NCBI GenBank assembly: GCA_044228685.1 | Contig: JBGAUL010000024.1 | Location: 12,401 to 76,400 of the forward strand | Reading direction: 5' to 3' | Source of the DNA: JBBATK01 sp044228685 | GTDB lineage: Bacteria; Bacteroidota; Ignavibacteria; Kapaibacteriales; NICIL-2 | DNA length: 64,000 bases | Shown: piece after piece, positions 45,954 to 54,468 of the stretch | How the letters are laid out: the number at the start of each line of letters is the position of its first letter | Numbering within the stretch: position 1 is the stretch's first letter | Program-made: the position numbers and the translations under genes | The notes under the pieces: generated by a model | Database searches by the model: none | Told to the model about the DNA's origin: nothing | Seen by the model: only the letters and a program-made list of their open reading frames with translations

Positions 45954-46979
45954 TTATGCTTTGTTTTGCGCGCCGAATTGCGCCGCCTCGAGCCCAAGAA
46001 AACTCAATGCATTCTTCGCCATGATCTTTTCAAGATCATCTGCTGCAAGACCGGACTCTTCAAGGAATTTTCCGTGCTCAAGATCGCCGAGCGGGAAAGG
46101 ATAATCTGTTCCGTAACAAATACGGTCGCTTCCCATCACGCCCATCAAGTACTTAAACGCGCCAATGTCGTGCGTGATCCCGTCGACCCAGAATCGCTTC
46201 ACGTACTCGCGTGGATCGGAGATGTTGTGAACGTTGCAAAGATCCGGACGTGCTTTCCAGCCGTGCGAGATTCTGCCGAGGGTGAATGGGAATGAACCGC
46301 CTGCATGACTGAACATGACTTTCAAGTTGGGAAAACGATCAAAGACACCGCCGAAGATCATGGAAGTCATAGCCAGCGTTGTCTCTGCCGGCATACCCAC
46401 GAGCCATTTGCCAAAGTACTTTTCCATTCGATCTGATCCGGCCATTTCCCATGGGTGAATAATCAAACGACAGCCAAGTTCTTCAGCAGCCGCGTAAAAG
46501 GGAAAGAGCGACGGGTCGTCAAGATTTTTGCCATTGATATTTGAACCAATCTGCAAACCGGGCATTCCGAGTTCTTTGACACATCGAGTCATTTCGCGAA
46601 TAGCGTGGTCGACGCTCTGCAATGGAACGGTACCCATGGCAATGAAGCGTCGCGGAAAACGACGAACCACATCTGCTAAGTGATCGTTCAAGAAGCGCGA
46701 CCATTCCAATCCATCGTCGGGATTAGCAAAGTAGGAGAAGAGTACGGGAATTGTGTACAAGACCATGCAATCAACACCGTGTGCATCCATATCGCGAAGC
46801 ACCAGCTCTGCATCCCAACAATTCTGTTGAACCTCACGAAAGAAGCGCCCATCATCACGCATCATTCGGGCTGCGCCGGGCTTGTGATGATCGAGATAGA
46901 TAAAACCACCGTAACCGAATTTCTTCTTCAGATTTTCCCAGTGCTCGGGCATGAGATGGGAATGAATATCAATTTTCAT
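45954..46979 (-). CDS. 2-amino-3-carboxymuconate-6-semialdehyde decarboxylase
   Basis: ACMSD removes CO2 from 2-amino-3-carboxymuconate semialdehyde, diverting it from quinolinate/NAD synthesis to 2-aminomuconate semialdehyde. The amidohydrolase zinc site is visible: MKIDIHSHL (two His), LIIHPWEM (His), the His of MFSHAGG and the Asp of YGTDYPFPLG. The blocks KKFGYGGFIYLDHH, KELGMPGLQIG and WLVGMPAETT resemble animal ACMSD closely. The ATG at 46979 matches the family start; a TTG four codons upstream is less likely. It is last in a leftward set with the dioxygenase that makes its substrate, 63 bases after the VOC gene. Confidence 0.93.
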   Translation of the reverse strand: MKIDIHSHLMPEHWENLKKKFGYGGFIYLDHHKPGAARMMRDDGRFFREVQQNCWDAELVLRDMDAHGVDCMVLYTIPVLFSYFANPDDGLEWSRFLNDHLADVVRRFPRRFIAMGTVPLQSVDHAIREMTRCVKELGMPGLQIGSNINGKNLDDPSLFPFYAAAEELGCRLIIHPWEMAGSDRMEKYFGKWLVGMPAETTLAMTSMIFGGVFDRFPNLKVMFSHAGGSFPFTLGRISHGWKARPDLCNVHNISDPREYVKRFWVDGITHDIGAFKYLMGVMGSDRICYGTDYPFPLGDLEHGKFLEESGLAADDLEKIMAKNALSFLGLEAAQFGAQNKA

Positions 46980-47042
46980 ACGTGAGTTCAATTGTTGAGT
47001 ACTGCAGTCCCCTGCGAACAGACGCCTTTGTCGGCCTGTCCA

Positions 47043-47423
47043 CTATGCAGCATCTAATGTAAAGTGTGGGTTATAAATCAGACCAATTGCGTTGCCATAT
47101 GGATCTGATACTGTTGCGACCTGTATTCCACCTCCGACATCTTCTATATCGGACACCAAGCTTGCACCGCAATCGAGAAAATGTTGAAGTCTCTTTTTCA
47201 AATCATCAACACCCCAGTAGGTCACACTGTTGTGCTTCTCTGCTGCCGGCGTCGGATCCGGTTGCAGACCTAATTCATAACCGCCAATATTAAATCCGAC
47301 GTAGAAGGGTTGATCGAAGTACGGTTCGACACCAAATGCGCGCGTGTACCACTGCTTTGCAGCACTAATATCCGGCACTTGATAACCGACGGTGCGAAGT
47401 CCTAAAACTGTAGATGTGCTCAT
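47043..47423 (-). CDS. VOC-family (glyoxalase/bleomycin-resistance-like) protein
   Basis: A 126-residue single vicinal-oxygen-chelate domain with two beta-alpha-beta-beta-beta units. The order VGYQVPDISAAKQWYTRAFG ... NIGGYELGLQ ... YWGVDDLKKRLQHFLDCGA ... VSDPYGNAIGLIYNP is standard. VOC proteins bind a divalent metal and act as lyases, dioxygenases, isomerases or resistance proteins; metal ligands cannot be fixed with certainty here. It sits between the two kynurenine-pathway genes and shares one base with the dioxygenase stop, so it is co-translated with them. It may process 2-aminomuconate semialdehyde or a side product, which is inference. Confidence 0.8.
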   Translation of the reverse strand: MSTSTVLGLRTVGYQVPDISAAKQWYTRAFGVEPYFDQPFYVGFNIGGYELGLQPDPTPAAEKHNSVTYWGVDDLKKRLQHFLDCGASLVSDIEDVGGGIQVATVSDPYGNAIGLIYNPHFTLDAA

Positions 47424-47947
47424 TATGCAAGTTTCTTTGGAGGTTCCATAACGTGACCGCAGTTTTTGCAGGTACGATGCTCAAGATTGCCATAGAATCG
47501 ATCGAAGATCGGCGGCAGTTGCTTGACGATATCACTGACGTATTCGTATTCCTCGTATAATTTCTCGCCGCACTGCTCACAGTACCACTGAAACCCATCA
47601 AGCTCCTTGGTCTCTCGCTTGCGCTCAATTACCAAGCCTACTGTGTTTGCTCCACGTTGCGGTGAGTGTGGCGTTCTTCCCGGAAGAAGGAACATTTCTC
47701 CTTGACGAATTGAGATATCACGCGGCTTGCCTTCGTCGATGATCTTAATAACGACATCGCCTTCAATTTGATAAAACAGCTCTTCGCCTTCATTGAAGTG
47801 ATAGTCCTTGCGAGAATTAGGTCCACCGACAATCATGACGATAAAATCCGTGTCATCATACACGCATTGATTGCCGACTGGCGGCTTCAACAAGTGACGA
47901 TGCTCGTCGATCCACTTTTGCAGATGAAATGCGCCTTGAATTGCCAT
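47423..47947 (-). CDS. 3-hydroxyanthranilate 3,4-dioxygenase
   Basis: Cupin dioxygenase that opens the ring of 3-hydroxyanthranilate to form 2-amino-3-carboxymuconate semialdehyde. The iron ligands are His50, Glu56 (YHFNEGEE) and His94 (GRTPHSPQR). The C-terminus carries two CxxC pairs (C123/C126 and C160/C163) forming the rubredoxin-like second metal site of the bacterial enzymes. Length (174) is normal. It is first in the leftward operon ending in ACMSD. No tryptophan dioxygenase, kynureninase or kynurenine monooxygenase is in the window, so the source of substrate is not shown. Confidence 0.94.
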   Translation of the reverse strand: MAIQGAFHLQKWIDEHRHLLKPPVGNQCVYDDTDFIVMIVGGPNSRKDYHFNEGEELFYQIEGDVVIKIIDEGKPRDISIRQGEMFLLPGRTPHSPQRGANTVGLVIERKRETKELDGFQWYCEQCGEKLYEEYEYVSDIVKQLPPIFDRFYGNLEHRTCKNCGHVMEPPKKLA

Positions 47948-48094
47948 GAGAGGTGTCCTTTCGTCAAAGATGGTAGCTCAAGGGCGCAAAATACGGTCTA
48001 ATGCTGTATTATTGAACTGGAATGAAAGGAACTCCGGCGGCAACCTGGGGCCTATGGCATGGTCATTGCCTTGAATTCAGCACGAAAGGAATCG

Positions 48095-49129
48095 ATGAAA
48101 ATCTGGATCGACATAGACAATTCGCCTCATGTTCCATTTTTCAAGCCTGTCATTGAGAAATTGACAGCGCGAGGAGACAGCGTTTTGGTAAGCACGAGGC
48201 GCTATGCGCAAACGCTGCAGCTCTTAGACGATGCGAAAATCCCCTATCACTGCGTCGGAGAGCATGCAGGTGCGAGTCGATTAAAGAAGGTCACTAATCT
48301 CATTTCTCGCGCAGCTCAACTCCGTTCGTTGGTGAAAGAGTTTCGTCCGGACCGCGCTCTCAGTCACGGCTCTCGCGCACTCTCACTCTGTGCCTGGTGG
48401 ATGAACATTCCATCGCTGCTCTTCTTCGATTATGAGTGGACAGAGATGCAGATATTCAAGCGATGCGCTGATGTCTTGGCTTGTCCTGCAGTGTTGCCCG
48501 AAGACTCGCTTCGCTCAGCCGGAATACCCCTTGAGAAAATCAAGCGTTATCACGGTTTGAAAGAAGAACTCTACTTGCCGGATTTTGTTCCGGATCCAAG
48601 CTTTCGTGCGCAGTTGGGAATCGACGAGGATTCCGTCATGGTGACGATTCGTCCTTCATCCATGACATCGAACTACCACGATTGTCGAAGTGAAGAAATC
48701 TTACGCGAGCTACTCATGCGAGCCGGCCGCGCTTCGCAAGTAAGGGCAATCGTGACACCACGCACACAGACTGATCGAAACTTAGTTGAGTCGGTTGTCG
48801 CTACTGAAGGATTCACAAACATCCGCGTAGCAGACCGCGCACTACCTGGAATGCAGCTGCTTTATTGGTCAGACCTTGTGATTAGCGGCGGTGGAACGAT
48901 GAACAGAGAGTCGGCATTGTTGGGAACGAGTACCTACAGCATGTTCACCGGACGTCGTCCGTCAATCGATTCATACCTATCGTCCATCAACAAGCTCCAC
49001 TTTCTCGAGTCTCCATCCGATCTTGATGCAGTTCAGTTCACACGTCATCGTCGAAGTGCAGACTACCGTTACAACGGCTCATCGGTCCTCGACGAAATCA
49101 TTCAGCTCATCGACGCTCCAACGCGTTAA
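48095..49129 (+). CDS. DUF354-family protein, predicted glycosyltransferase-like
   Basis: A 344-residue protein. The ATG at 48095 is preferred because AAAGGA lies 7 bases upstream and the product then begins MKIWIDIDNSPHVPFFKPVI, the normal DUF354 start; an in-frame GTG/ATG at 48059 would add 12 residues. The two-lobe layout, the middle SHGSRALSLCAWWMNIPSLLF block and the later WSDLVISGGGTMNRESALLG block match the GT-B fold (as in MurG and UDP-GlcNAc epimerase relatives). Family members occur in archaea and bacteria with little experimental work. A sugar-nucleotide-dependent role is likely; no polysaccharide genes are adjacent. Confidence 0.8.
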   Translation: MKIWIDIDNSPHVPFFKPVIEKLTARGDSVLVSTRRYAQTLQLLDDAKIPYHCVGEHAGASRLKKVTNLISRAAQLRSLVKEFRPDRALSHGSRALSLCAWWMNIPSLLFFDYEWTEMQIFKRCADVLACPAVLPEDSLRSAGIPLEKIKRYHGLKEELYLPDFVPDPSFRAQLGIDEDSVMVTIRPSSMTSNYHDCRSEEILRELLMRAGRASQVRAIVTPRTQTDRNLVESVVATEGFTNIRVADRALPGMQLLYWSDLVISGGGTMNRESALLGTSTYSMFTGRRPSIDSYLSSINKLHFLESPSDLDAVQFTRHRRSADYRYNGSSVLDEIIQLIDAPTR

Positions 49130-49155
49130 GCAGAGTGAGACTCTGCTCTTCCACC

Positions 49156-49188
49156 AAACAAAAAACCCCAGTGCAAAGCATGGGGTTT
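49156..49188 (-). terminator. Rho-independent terminator of the DksA-like gene
   Basis: AAACCCCA (49163-49170) pairs with TGGGGTTT (49181-49188). On the minus strand the stem is followed by a T-rich tract. It lies about 50 bases after the stop of the DksA-like gene. Confidence 0.8.
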
Positions 49189-49236
49189 CGTGATGTGAAT
49201 TCAGAACTGAATTCTTCCTCTTGTTGTCTTGCTTAG

Positions 49237-50319
49237 TTAGGCCTTACCGATGCGGTCAATTCCATCGACCGGACACTGTTGACGAAGCTTCCAAGAAGCT
49301 GAGAGTGTTGTAATCGGTACCGCCATCAATCTTTCTTTAGCAATCAGGATTCCGCACTGACGGCAGATTCCATAGGTCTTTTCATCGATACGCGTGAGAG
49401 CTTCATCGAGCTTACGCAAGTAATCGGTAGTGCGTTGAATTTGCGCGTAAGTCTTCTCGCGCTCTACTGCTTCTGAACCTTGCTCAGCCATGTGCATGGA
49501 GTACACAGCAGTTTCTTCAGATGCTTCGTAGTTCGTCAAGTCCTCAAGACGCTCTTTCAACATGCGCAACTCATCTAAGGTCTTTTCCTTTTCGCTTTCA
49601 ATGAGCTTGCGGAACATCTTCAAATCCTTATCCGAATAACGAACATTTGGTTTCGGCTTAACGGGTTCAGGAGTTGAATATGCAGATGTTGGGAAAAACT
49701 CTGTGATTTTCGGAGCACTAATCGTTGGTGCCGATTGAGTGCGCTCGAACATCGCTTCGTTCTTTGATAAATCCTTTTTTGTCTTGGGCTCAAGTTTAGG
49801 TGTCGAGCGTGTTGAACTGCGTGAAGGACGGCGAACCGGTCCTGCACCACGACTCAATACAATTGCTTTCGTTGGTTTACCGGCAGACAGAGGAGCAATG
49901 GTAATTGGTGCGCTCTGCTCTGTACTTGCCTTCTTTGCTACTGCCGGACTCTTAGACTTTGCCGGCGGCGTTGCTTTTTTTGTCATTTGACCTTTCGTTG
50001 GTGCTGCGCTCGTTTTGGGACCTTGACTTTTTGTCTTAGACGATTGCGGCTTTGGTGATGTCTTTACTGCTGTCTTCGCTGGTGGACTAGGACGTTTTGC
50101 CACTGTCTTTGGTGCCGACTTGGTGGCTTTTGTCGATGGCGACGCTTTTTTCGAAGCCGCCTTTGTCTTCGTTGGTGCTTTGACTTTCTTCACTGCTGCC
50201 CCCGATTTACCTTTGGAAGCACCAGCTTTTGCACGTTTTGAAGCCGAAGCGGGTCGCGAGGATGCTTTATTGGCGCTCTTCGCGACAGTTTTCTTCTTTG
50301 AATTTTTGGACGTTGCCAT
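49237..50319 (-). CDS. Histone H1-like Lys/Ala/Pro-rich protein fused to a TraR/DksA domain
   Basis: A 360-residue protein in two parts. Residues 1-150 are almost only Lys, Ala, Pro, Ser and Thr, like the C-terminal tail of histone H1 and bacterial H1-like nucleoid proteins; they should be disordered and bind DNA. Residues about 225-350 are a DksA/TraR domain: a coiled-coil hairpin (YSDKDLKMFRKLIESEKEKT ... EREKTYAQIQRTTDYLRKLD) and a zinc-finger remnant, ICRQCG ... KERLMAVPITTLSAS, where the second Cys pair is Ser. The DksA family binds the RNA polymerase secondary channel with ppGpp. The fusion may tether this factor to DNA. The upstream pntA-like gene ends 141 bases away. Confidence 0.88.
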   Translation of the reverse strand: MATSKNSKKKTVAKSANKASSRPASASKRAKAGASKGKSGAAVKKVKAPTKTKAASKKASPSTKATKSAPKTVAKRPSPPAKTAVKTSPKPQSSKTKSQGPKTSAAPTKGQMTKKATPPAKSKSPAVAKKASTEQSAPITIAPLSAGKPTKAIVLSRGAGPVRRPSRSSTRSTPKLEPKTKKDLSKNEAMFERTQSAPTISAPKITEFFPTSAYSTPEPVKPKPNVRYSDKDLKMFRKLIESEKEKTLDELRMLKERLEDLTNYEASEETAVYSMHMAEQGSEAVEREKTYAQIQRTTDYLRKLDEALTRIDEKTYGICRQCGILIAKERLMAVPITTLSASWKLRQQCPVDGIDRIGKA

Positions 50320-50459
50320 AACAGACTACCTGGAAAAGTTAAGAATTCGTGACTCTTACTTACCATCAACATTCCACAATGTACACGCCTGTATCCTTGC
50401 CAGCCAAAAAATTTGGCCGCGATTATACCACACTCAGAGCTTCTGAACAAACAATAGTT

Positions 50460-51545
50460 TTACACGCAGCAAGCGCTTAAAATCTCATCTTCAAGGTGAA
50501 CTTGGATTCCCTCTTTGCGAACAAAGAGCATCATCATGTTCACGAGATTCTTTGCGTACATCTGTGATGCGTGAAATGGCATCGATGCCGGAAGGTTAAC
50601 CGGACCAATAATATGCACGCCTTCCGCTGTAACAACGGTTTCTCCAGCCTTTGTTTGGAAGGTATTGCCACCTGTCTCTGCTGCCAAGTCAACGATGATT
50701 GAGCCGTTCTTCATGCTCTTGAGCATATCATCAGTGATGATTTTCGGAGCGGGCTTACCTGGAATTGCTGCAGTGCTGATGACAACGTCTGATTGCGCAA
50801 TGTGCTTAGCAAGACCTTCTTGCTGACGTCGCTTTGCATCTTCGCTCAATTCCTTGGCATAACCGCCACTAGTTTCTGTATCGGATTCACCGAGATCGAT
50901 ATCGATGAACTTTGCACCCAAACTCTGAACCTGCTCCTTCACTGCCGGACGTACGTCAAAGGCTTCAACAATAGCACCTAAACGACGAGCTGTAGCAATT
51001 GCCTGCAATCCGGCAACACCGGCGCCGATAACCAAGCACTTGGTCGGTGCTAGTGTTCCTGCTGCTGTTACCAACATTGGGAAGAATCTTCCGCTGTGCG
51101 CCGCTGCCATCAGCACAGCCTTGTAACCGGCCACTGAAGCCATCGACGACAGGATATCCATGCTTTGAGCACGGCTAATACGAGGAATGAGTTCGAGAGC
51201 AAATGCTTTGATATTCTTCGCCTTTAACGCAGCGACAACGTCCGCGTTTTTCCAAGCATTCAGATTGCAAATGAGTGCGCTATCATTTTTTAACATAGCG
51301 CATTCTGTAACGGTCGGAGCCTGAACTTTACAGACAATGTCGACACCTGAACACACATCTTGCGCTGAATCCGAAATCGTCGCACCATTTGCGGTGTAAG
51401 ATGCATCGTCATAGGATGCGCGAGCACCGGCACCACGCTGTATCACAACCGAAAATCCCTTTGCCACAAGTTGCTTTACAGCATCAGGTGTGAGGGCAAC
51501 GCGTAATTCGTTTGACTGTGTTTCTGTCAGGACACCGATCTTCAT
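50460..51545 (-). CDS. NAD(P) transhydrogenase alpha subunit, PntAA-type
   Basis: The NAD-binding soluble part of proton-translocating transhydrogenase, which interconverts NADH and NADPH. The N-terminal ETQSNELRVALTPDAVKQL and the Rossmann loop VIGAGVAGLQAIATARRLGA are diagnostic. The following AFDVRPAVKEQVQSLGAKF block and the family's TTAAIPGKPAPKIIT segment are present. Length (361) matches split PntAA, so membrane subunits PntAB and PntB are needed, yet neither is in the window: the next gene encodes the DksA-like protein. They may be elsewhere. A TAATTTTG promoter element lies upstream. Confidence 0.9.
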   Translation of the reverse strand: MKIGVLTETQSNELRVALTPDAVKQLVAKGFSVVIQRGAGARASYDDASYTANGATISDSAQDVCSGVDIVCKVQAPTVTECAMLKNDSALICNLNAWKNADVVAALKAKNIKAFALELIPRISRAQSMDILSSMASVAGYKAVLMAAAHSGRFFPMLVTAAGTLAPTKCLVIGAGVAGLQAIATARRLGAIVEAFDVRPAVKEQVQSLGAKFIDIDLGESDTETSGGYAKELSEDAKRRQQEGLAKHIAQSDVVISTAAIPGKPAPKIITDDMLKSMKNGSIIVDLAAETGGNTFQTKAGETVVTAEGVHIIGPVNLPASMPFHASQMYAKNLVNMMMLFVRKEGIQVHLEDEILSACCV

Positions 51546-51588
51546 TGTAGCTCCGTTTTATACGAATGTATGGTAGACTCGAAGAATG

Positions 51589-51596
51589 CAAAATTA
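51589..51596 (-). promoter_or_regulatory. Bacteroidota-type -7 promoter element for the transhydrogenase gene
   Basis: On the minus strand TAATTTTG followed by CA matches TAnnTTTG, 43 bases before the ATG at 51545. No clear -33 TTG is present. Confidence 0.5.
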
Positions 51597-51679
51597 CGGA
51601 GATACGAGGAATCGAAGGGTATGACAAAGAGCGAAAAGTGAGGAAGTCAAAAAGCTCTTAGACTTGAAATTGACGGTAT

Positions 51680-52765
51680 TTAGCTGCTGTGCAACATGAC
51701 ACTGGAAGACGCTCGGTCGACAATACGACCGATGGACTGAAATGCAGATTGATGTCCGCTTCGCTGCACCAAATCCTCAAAGGCATCCAATGCTCGATCT
51801 TCTACCGCAACGAGCAAGCCGCCACTTGTCTGTGGATCGCATAAAACTGCAAGCTCATCATAATGAGTATCAAAAAATCCGCCTAACTCGCGTCCCTGTG
51901 CTTTGTCCACATGCGTACCATAACTCATCCAGTTTCGCTTGGTACCGCCCGGCGTTGAGCGCTGCTCAAGGTACCAGCTGAGGTCGCATAATTCCGGCAG
52001 CTCTTCGGTGTATAGTTCGGCACTGACGGAGCTGGCGTCGCATACTTCGATTAAGTGACCCAAGAGACCAAACCCAGTGACGTCTGTAAGCGCGCTGATT
52101 CCATCCATTTCTCCTAAAAGCGCTCCAATAGAGTTGATCTTCGTCATGGAGGCGGTGGCGAGTCCGCGGTGCTCATCTTTCAATATCCCCTTCTTCTCGG
52201 CTGTTGTGAGTATTCCCACACCAAGTGGCTTTGTAAGAAAGAGATGAGAGCCAACGGTGGCTCCGGCATTGGTTTTCAAATGACGGTGCTCGACAAGACC
52301 ATTGACAGCCAAACCAAAGATCGGTTCGGGTGAATCAATGCTGTGTCCACCTGCTAGCGGTATTCCGGCCTCTGCACAGATTGCTCGACTGCCACGAATA
52401 ACTTCTGCTGCTATCTCCGGTCCCAACTTGTCAATTGTCCAACCAAGTATCGCTATTGCTAATACCGGTCGACCACCCATCGCGTAGACATCGCTAATAG
52501 CGTTCGCCGAAGCTATGCGACCAAAATCATAGGGATCGTCAACGATCGGCATGAAGAAATCGGTGGTGCTAATCAGCGCGCTTCCGTTTCCTAGATCTAA
52601 AACAGCCGCATCGTCACGAGTATTGTTTCCAACCATCAACCCCGGAAAATCCGGTTGTGACTCATTGGTGTGCAATATGCTGTTAAGGACGGCGGGCGAA
52701 AGCTTGCATCCGCAGCCGGCACCGTGACTGTACTGCGTGAGTTTGATCTGCTGGGGTGATTCCAT
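51680..52765 (-). CDS. selD: Selenide, water dikinase (selenophosphate synthetase)
   Basis: Makes selenophosphate from selenide and ATP, the selenium donor for selenocysteine and 2-selenouridine. The N-terminal LTQYSHGAGCGCKLSP carries catalytic Cys18 and Lys21 (Cys, not Sec, at the active site). The ATP-site aspartates in GNNTRDDAAVLDL, and the blocks TTDFFMPIVDDPYDFGRIA and LAGGHSIDSPEPIFGL, are close to the E. coli enzyme along the full 361 residues. It is alone: no selA, selB, selU/mnmH or tRNA-Sec is in the window. Selenium use by the organism is therefore predicted but its purpose is not shown. Confidence 0.96.
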   Translation of the reverse strand: MESPQQIKLTQYSHGAGCGCKLSPAVLNSILHTNESQPDFPGLMVGNNTRDDAAVLDLGNGSALISTTDFFMPIVDDPYDFGRIASANAISDVYAMGGRPVLAIAILGWTIDKLGPEIAAEVIRGSRAICAEAGIPLAGGHSIDSPEPIFGLAVNGLVEHRHLKTNAGATVGSHLFLTKPLGVGILTTAEKKGILKDEHRGLATASMTKINSIGALLGEMDGISALTDVTGFGLLGHLIEVCDASSVSAELYTEELPELCDLSWYLEQRSTPGGTKRNWMSYGTHVDKAQGRELGGFFDTHYDELAVLCDPQTSGGLLVAVEDRALDAFEDLVQRSGHQSAFQSIGRIVDRASSSVMLHSS

Positions 52766-52920
52766 GAGCGTCGATCGTGGTGATGACTATTGAGTACGAC
52801 GAAAGATACACCTCGCAGACTTCACACCAAGAATTTATGATGTGAGATCGATACGAGACGAGTGCTTGTCTACTCGACAGTTGAAGATTTGCAAACAGTG
52901 AATTGGCAGGAAGACGGATA

Positions 52921-54126
52921 CTAGGGTCGCACTAAGCGCGCCATATAAAATCCATCACAATGTTCGTGATGCGGCATGATGCGCTGCTCTTCTTCAACAG
53001 TCCAACCTGGATTGTTCGAAAGAAACCATGCGACTTGTTCTTCGCACTCGACGGGAAGAATGCTGCATGTTGAGTAGACGACTCGGCCGCCGGACTTTGC
53101 CATAAGAGCATACTTCGACAGAATGTCGCGTTGCATTACTACAAAGCGATCAATGTCGGATGGCTGCAAATGCCACTTCGTGTCAGGATTTCGTCGAAGC
53201 ACTCCCAAGCCGCTACACGGAACATCGAGAAGCACACAATCGGCGGATTCATGGAGACGCTTGACAACTTTGGTGGTGTTGATTTCACGTGTCTCGATAA
53301 TCGCTATACCAGCTCTGCGAGCACGTTTAGACAGTTCTTCCAGTTTCCATTGCTCGGTGTCCATGGCGATGATGCGTCCGCTATTAGCCATGAGTGAAGC
53401 CAAGTGAAGCGACTTCCCTCCACTACCCGCACAAGCGTCGATAACTCTTTGTCCGGGTTGAATTTTACAAAACGGTGCGATGCGCTGAGAACCGTCATCC
53501 TGAACCTCAAAGTAGCCTTTGCGGTAATCGTCCATACGAAAGACGTTGTGATGGGCATGAAGAACGATACCGGTATCACTGACAGTGCTGCGTGCGCATT
53601 TGACTCCCTGTGCTTGGAGCTTCTCCATCAATTCGTCGCGCGTCAGTTTCAAGGTGTTGACGCGGAGCACGACTTTTGGTTCTTCGTGTAAAGCAGCCGC
53701 AATGTAGTCCCACTCTGCTTTCCAAATCGTTGCCCCGAGTGTGTCAAGCCAATCCGGATAGGAGTAACGAAGCACCCGCTGCGATTCAGCAGCCAGCCAA
53801 CGGTCGCGAAGAAGTTGAGGGTCAAGGCGCATTCGTTGTACGAGCGCAGGCGGACAGCTCACGCGTGAGAGCATGAGTGCGGCAAGACAAATGCGCATGA
53901 CGCTGTGCATATCATCGCTTTCACCGACAGCACACGCAGACCACAGGCGGCGCCAATTGCGAACGATAAAGTTGAATGATTCGGCAAACAATGACTTTTG
54001 GTCATCAGTCCATTGCCGATTCGCAGCGAACTTTTTCTGAATGACGCTGTGGGCAAAGCGTCCTTCGTAAATACACTCTTTAATTGCCTGCGCCAATTCG
54101 CGGCACATGCTTTCGCTGACATTCAT
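52921..54126 (-). CDS. RsmB/NOL1-NOP2-Sun family RNA cytosine-C5 methyltransferase
   Basis: Methylates C5 of a cytosine in rRNA (or tRNA) using S-adenosylmethionine. The N-terminal third resembles the NusB-like domain of RsmB. The catalytic part has the SAM loop DACAGSGGKSLHLA, the PCSG motif with the releasing Cys (LLDVPCSGLGVLRRNPD) and the TCS motif with the catalytic Cys (VVYSTCSILPVECEEQV). Domain order fits RsmB, which targets 16S C967, but other members are possible. The ATG at 54126 is taken as start; the frame stays open to a TTG at 54240 with a Cys-rich extension that is probably not translated. Confidence 0.88.
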   Translation of the reverse strand: MNVSESMCRELAQAIKECIYEGRFAHSVIQKKFAANRQWTDDQKSLFAESFNFIVRNWRRLWSACAVGESDDMHSVMRICLAALMLSRVSCPPALVQRMRLDPQLLRDRWLAAESQRVLRYSYPDWLDTLGATIWKAEWDYIAAALHEEPKVVLRVNTLKLTRDELMEKLQAQGVKCARSTVSDTGIVLHAHHNVFRMDDYRKGYFEVQDDGSQRIAPFCKIQPGQRVIDACAGSGGKSLHLASLMANSGRIIAMDTEQWKLEELSKRARRAGIAIIETREINTTKVVKRLHESADCVLLDVPCSGLGVLRRNPDTKWHLQPSDIDRFVVMQRDILSKYALMAKSGGRVVYSTCSILPVECEEQVAWFLSNNPGWTVEEEQRIMPHHEHCDGFYMARLVRP

Positions 54127-54468
54127 GCAATTGACTTGGTAGTAGGGATGCAAAATAGGACATTGCCGCAGCATAAGACCGGGCATAATGCTTTGCAAAT
54201 CAGCTTCAAGACAACACTCAACGGGACAATTAGTCGACAAGATTGGCAGTGCACACAGCTTTTTGTGATTTCAAGCCATCGCTGCCCGAGACCTACAGTT
54301 CAATCATTACAATTCCCTTACAAGCAAAACAGCATTTTTTTGTAGTTTGATTTCACTCTGAGCACCAAGAAATGGACCTAAACGTCAGTCTGTGTCAGAG
54401 ATGATCGATCTCACTCGATCACCGCAATCCAAATTCATTTACCCACTGTACCTTTTCGGAGTATCTGC
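54127..54468. other. Divergent intergenic region
   Basis: About 340 bases between the methyltransferase and lipoprotein starts. It is A/T-rich from 54300. CGGAG at 54457-54461 is a Shine-Dalgarno match 7 bases before the lipoprotein ATG. No RNA gene, repeat or clear promoter pair was seen. Confidence 0.5.

Noticed and set aside
49739..50446. Plus-strand frames opposite the H1-like gene (83 and 108 codons)
   Set aside because: Their Phe/Val/Ala-rich products are the reverse reading of Lys/Ala codons; no start context or family.
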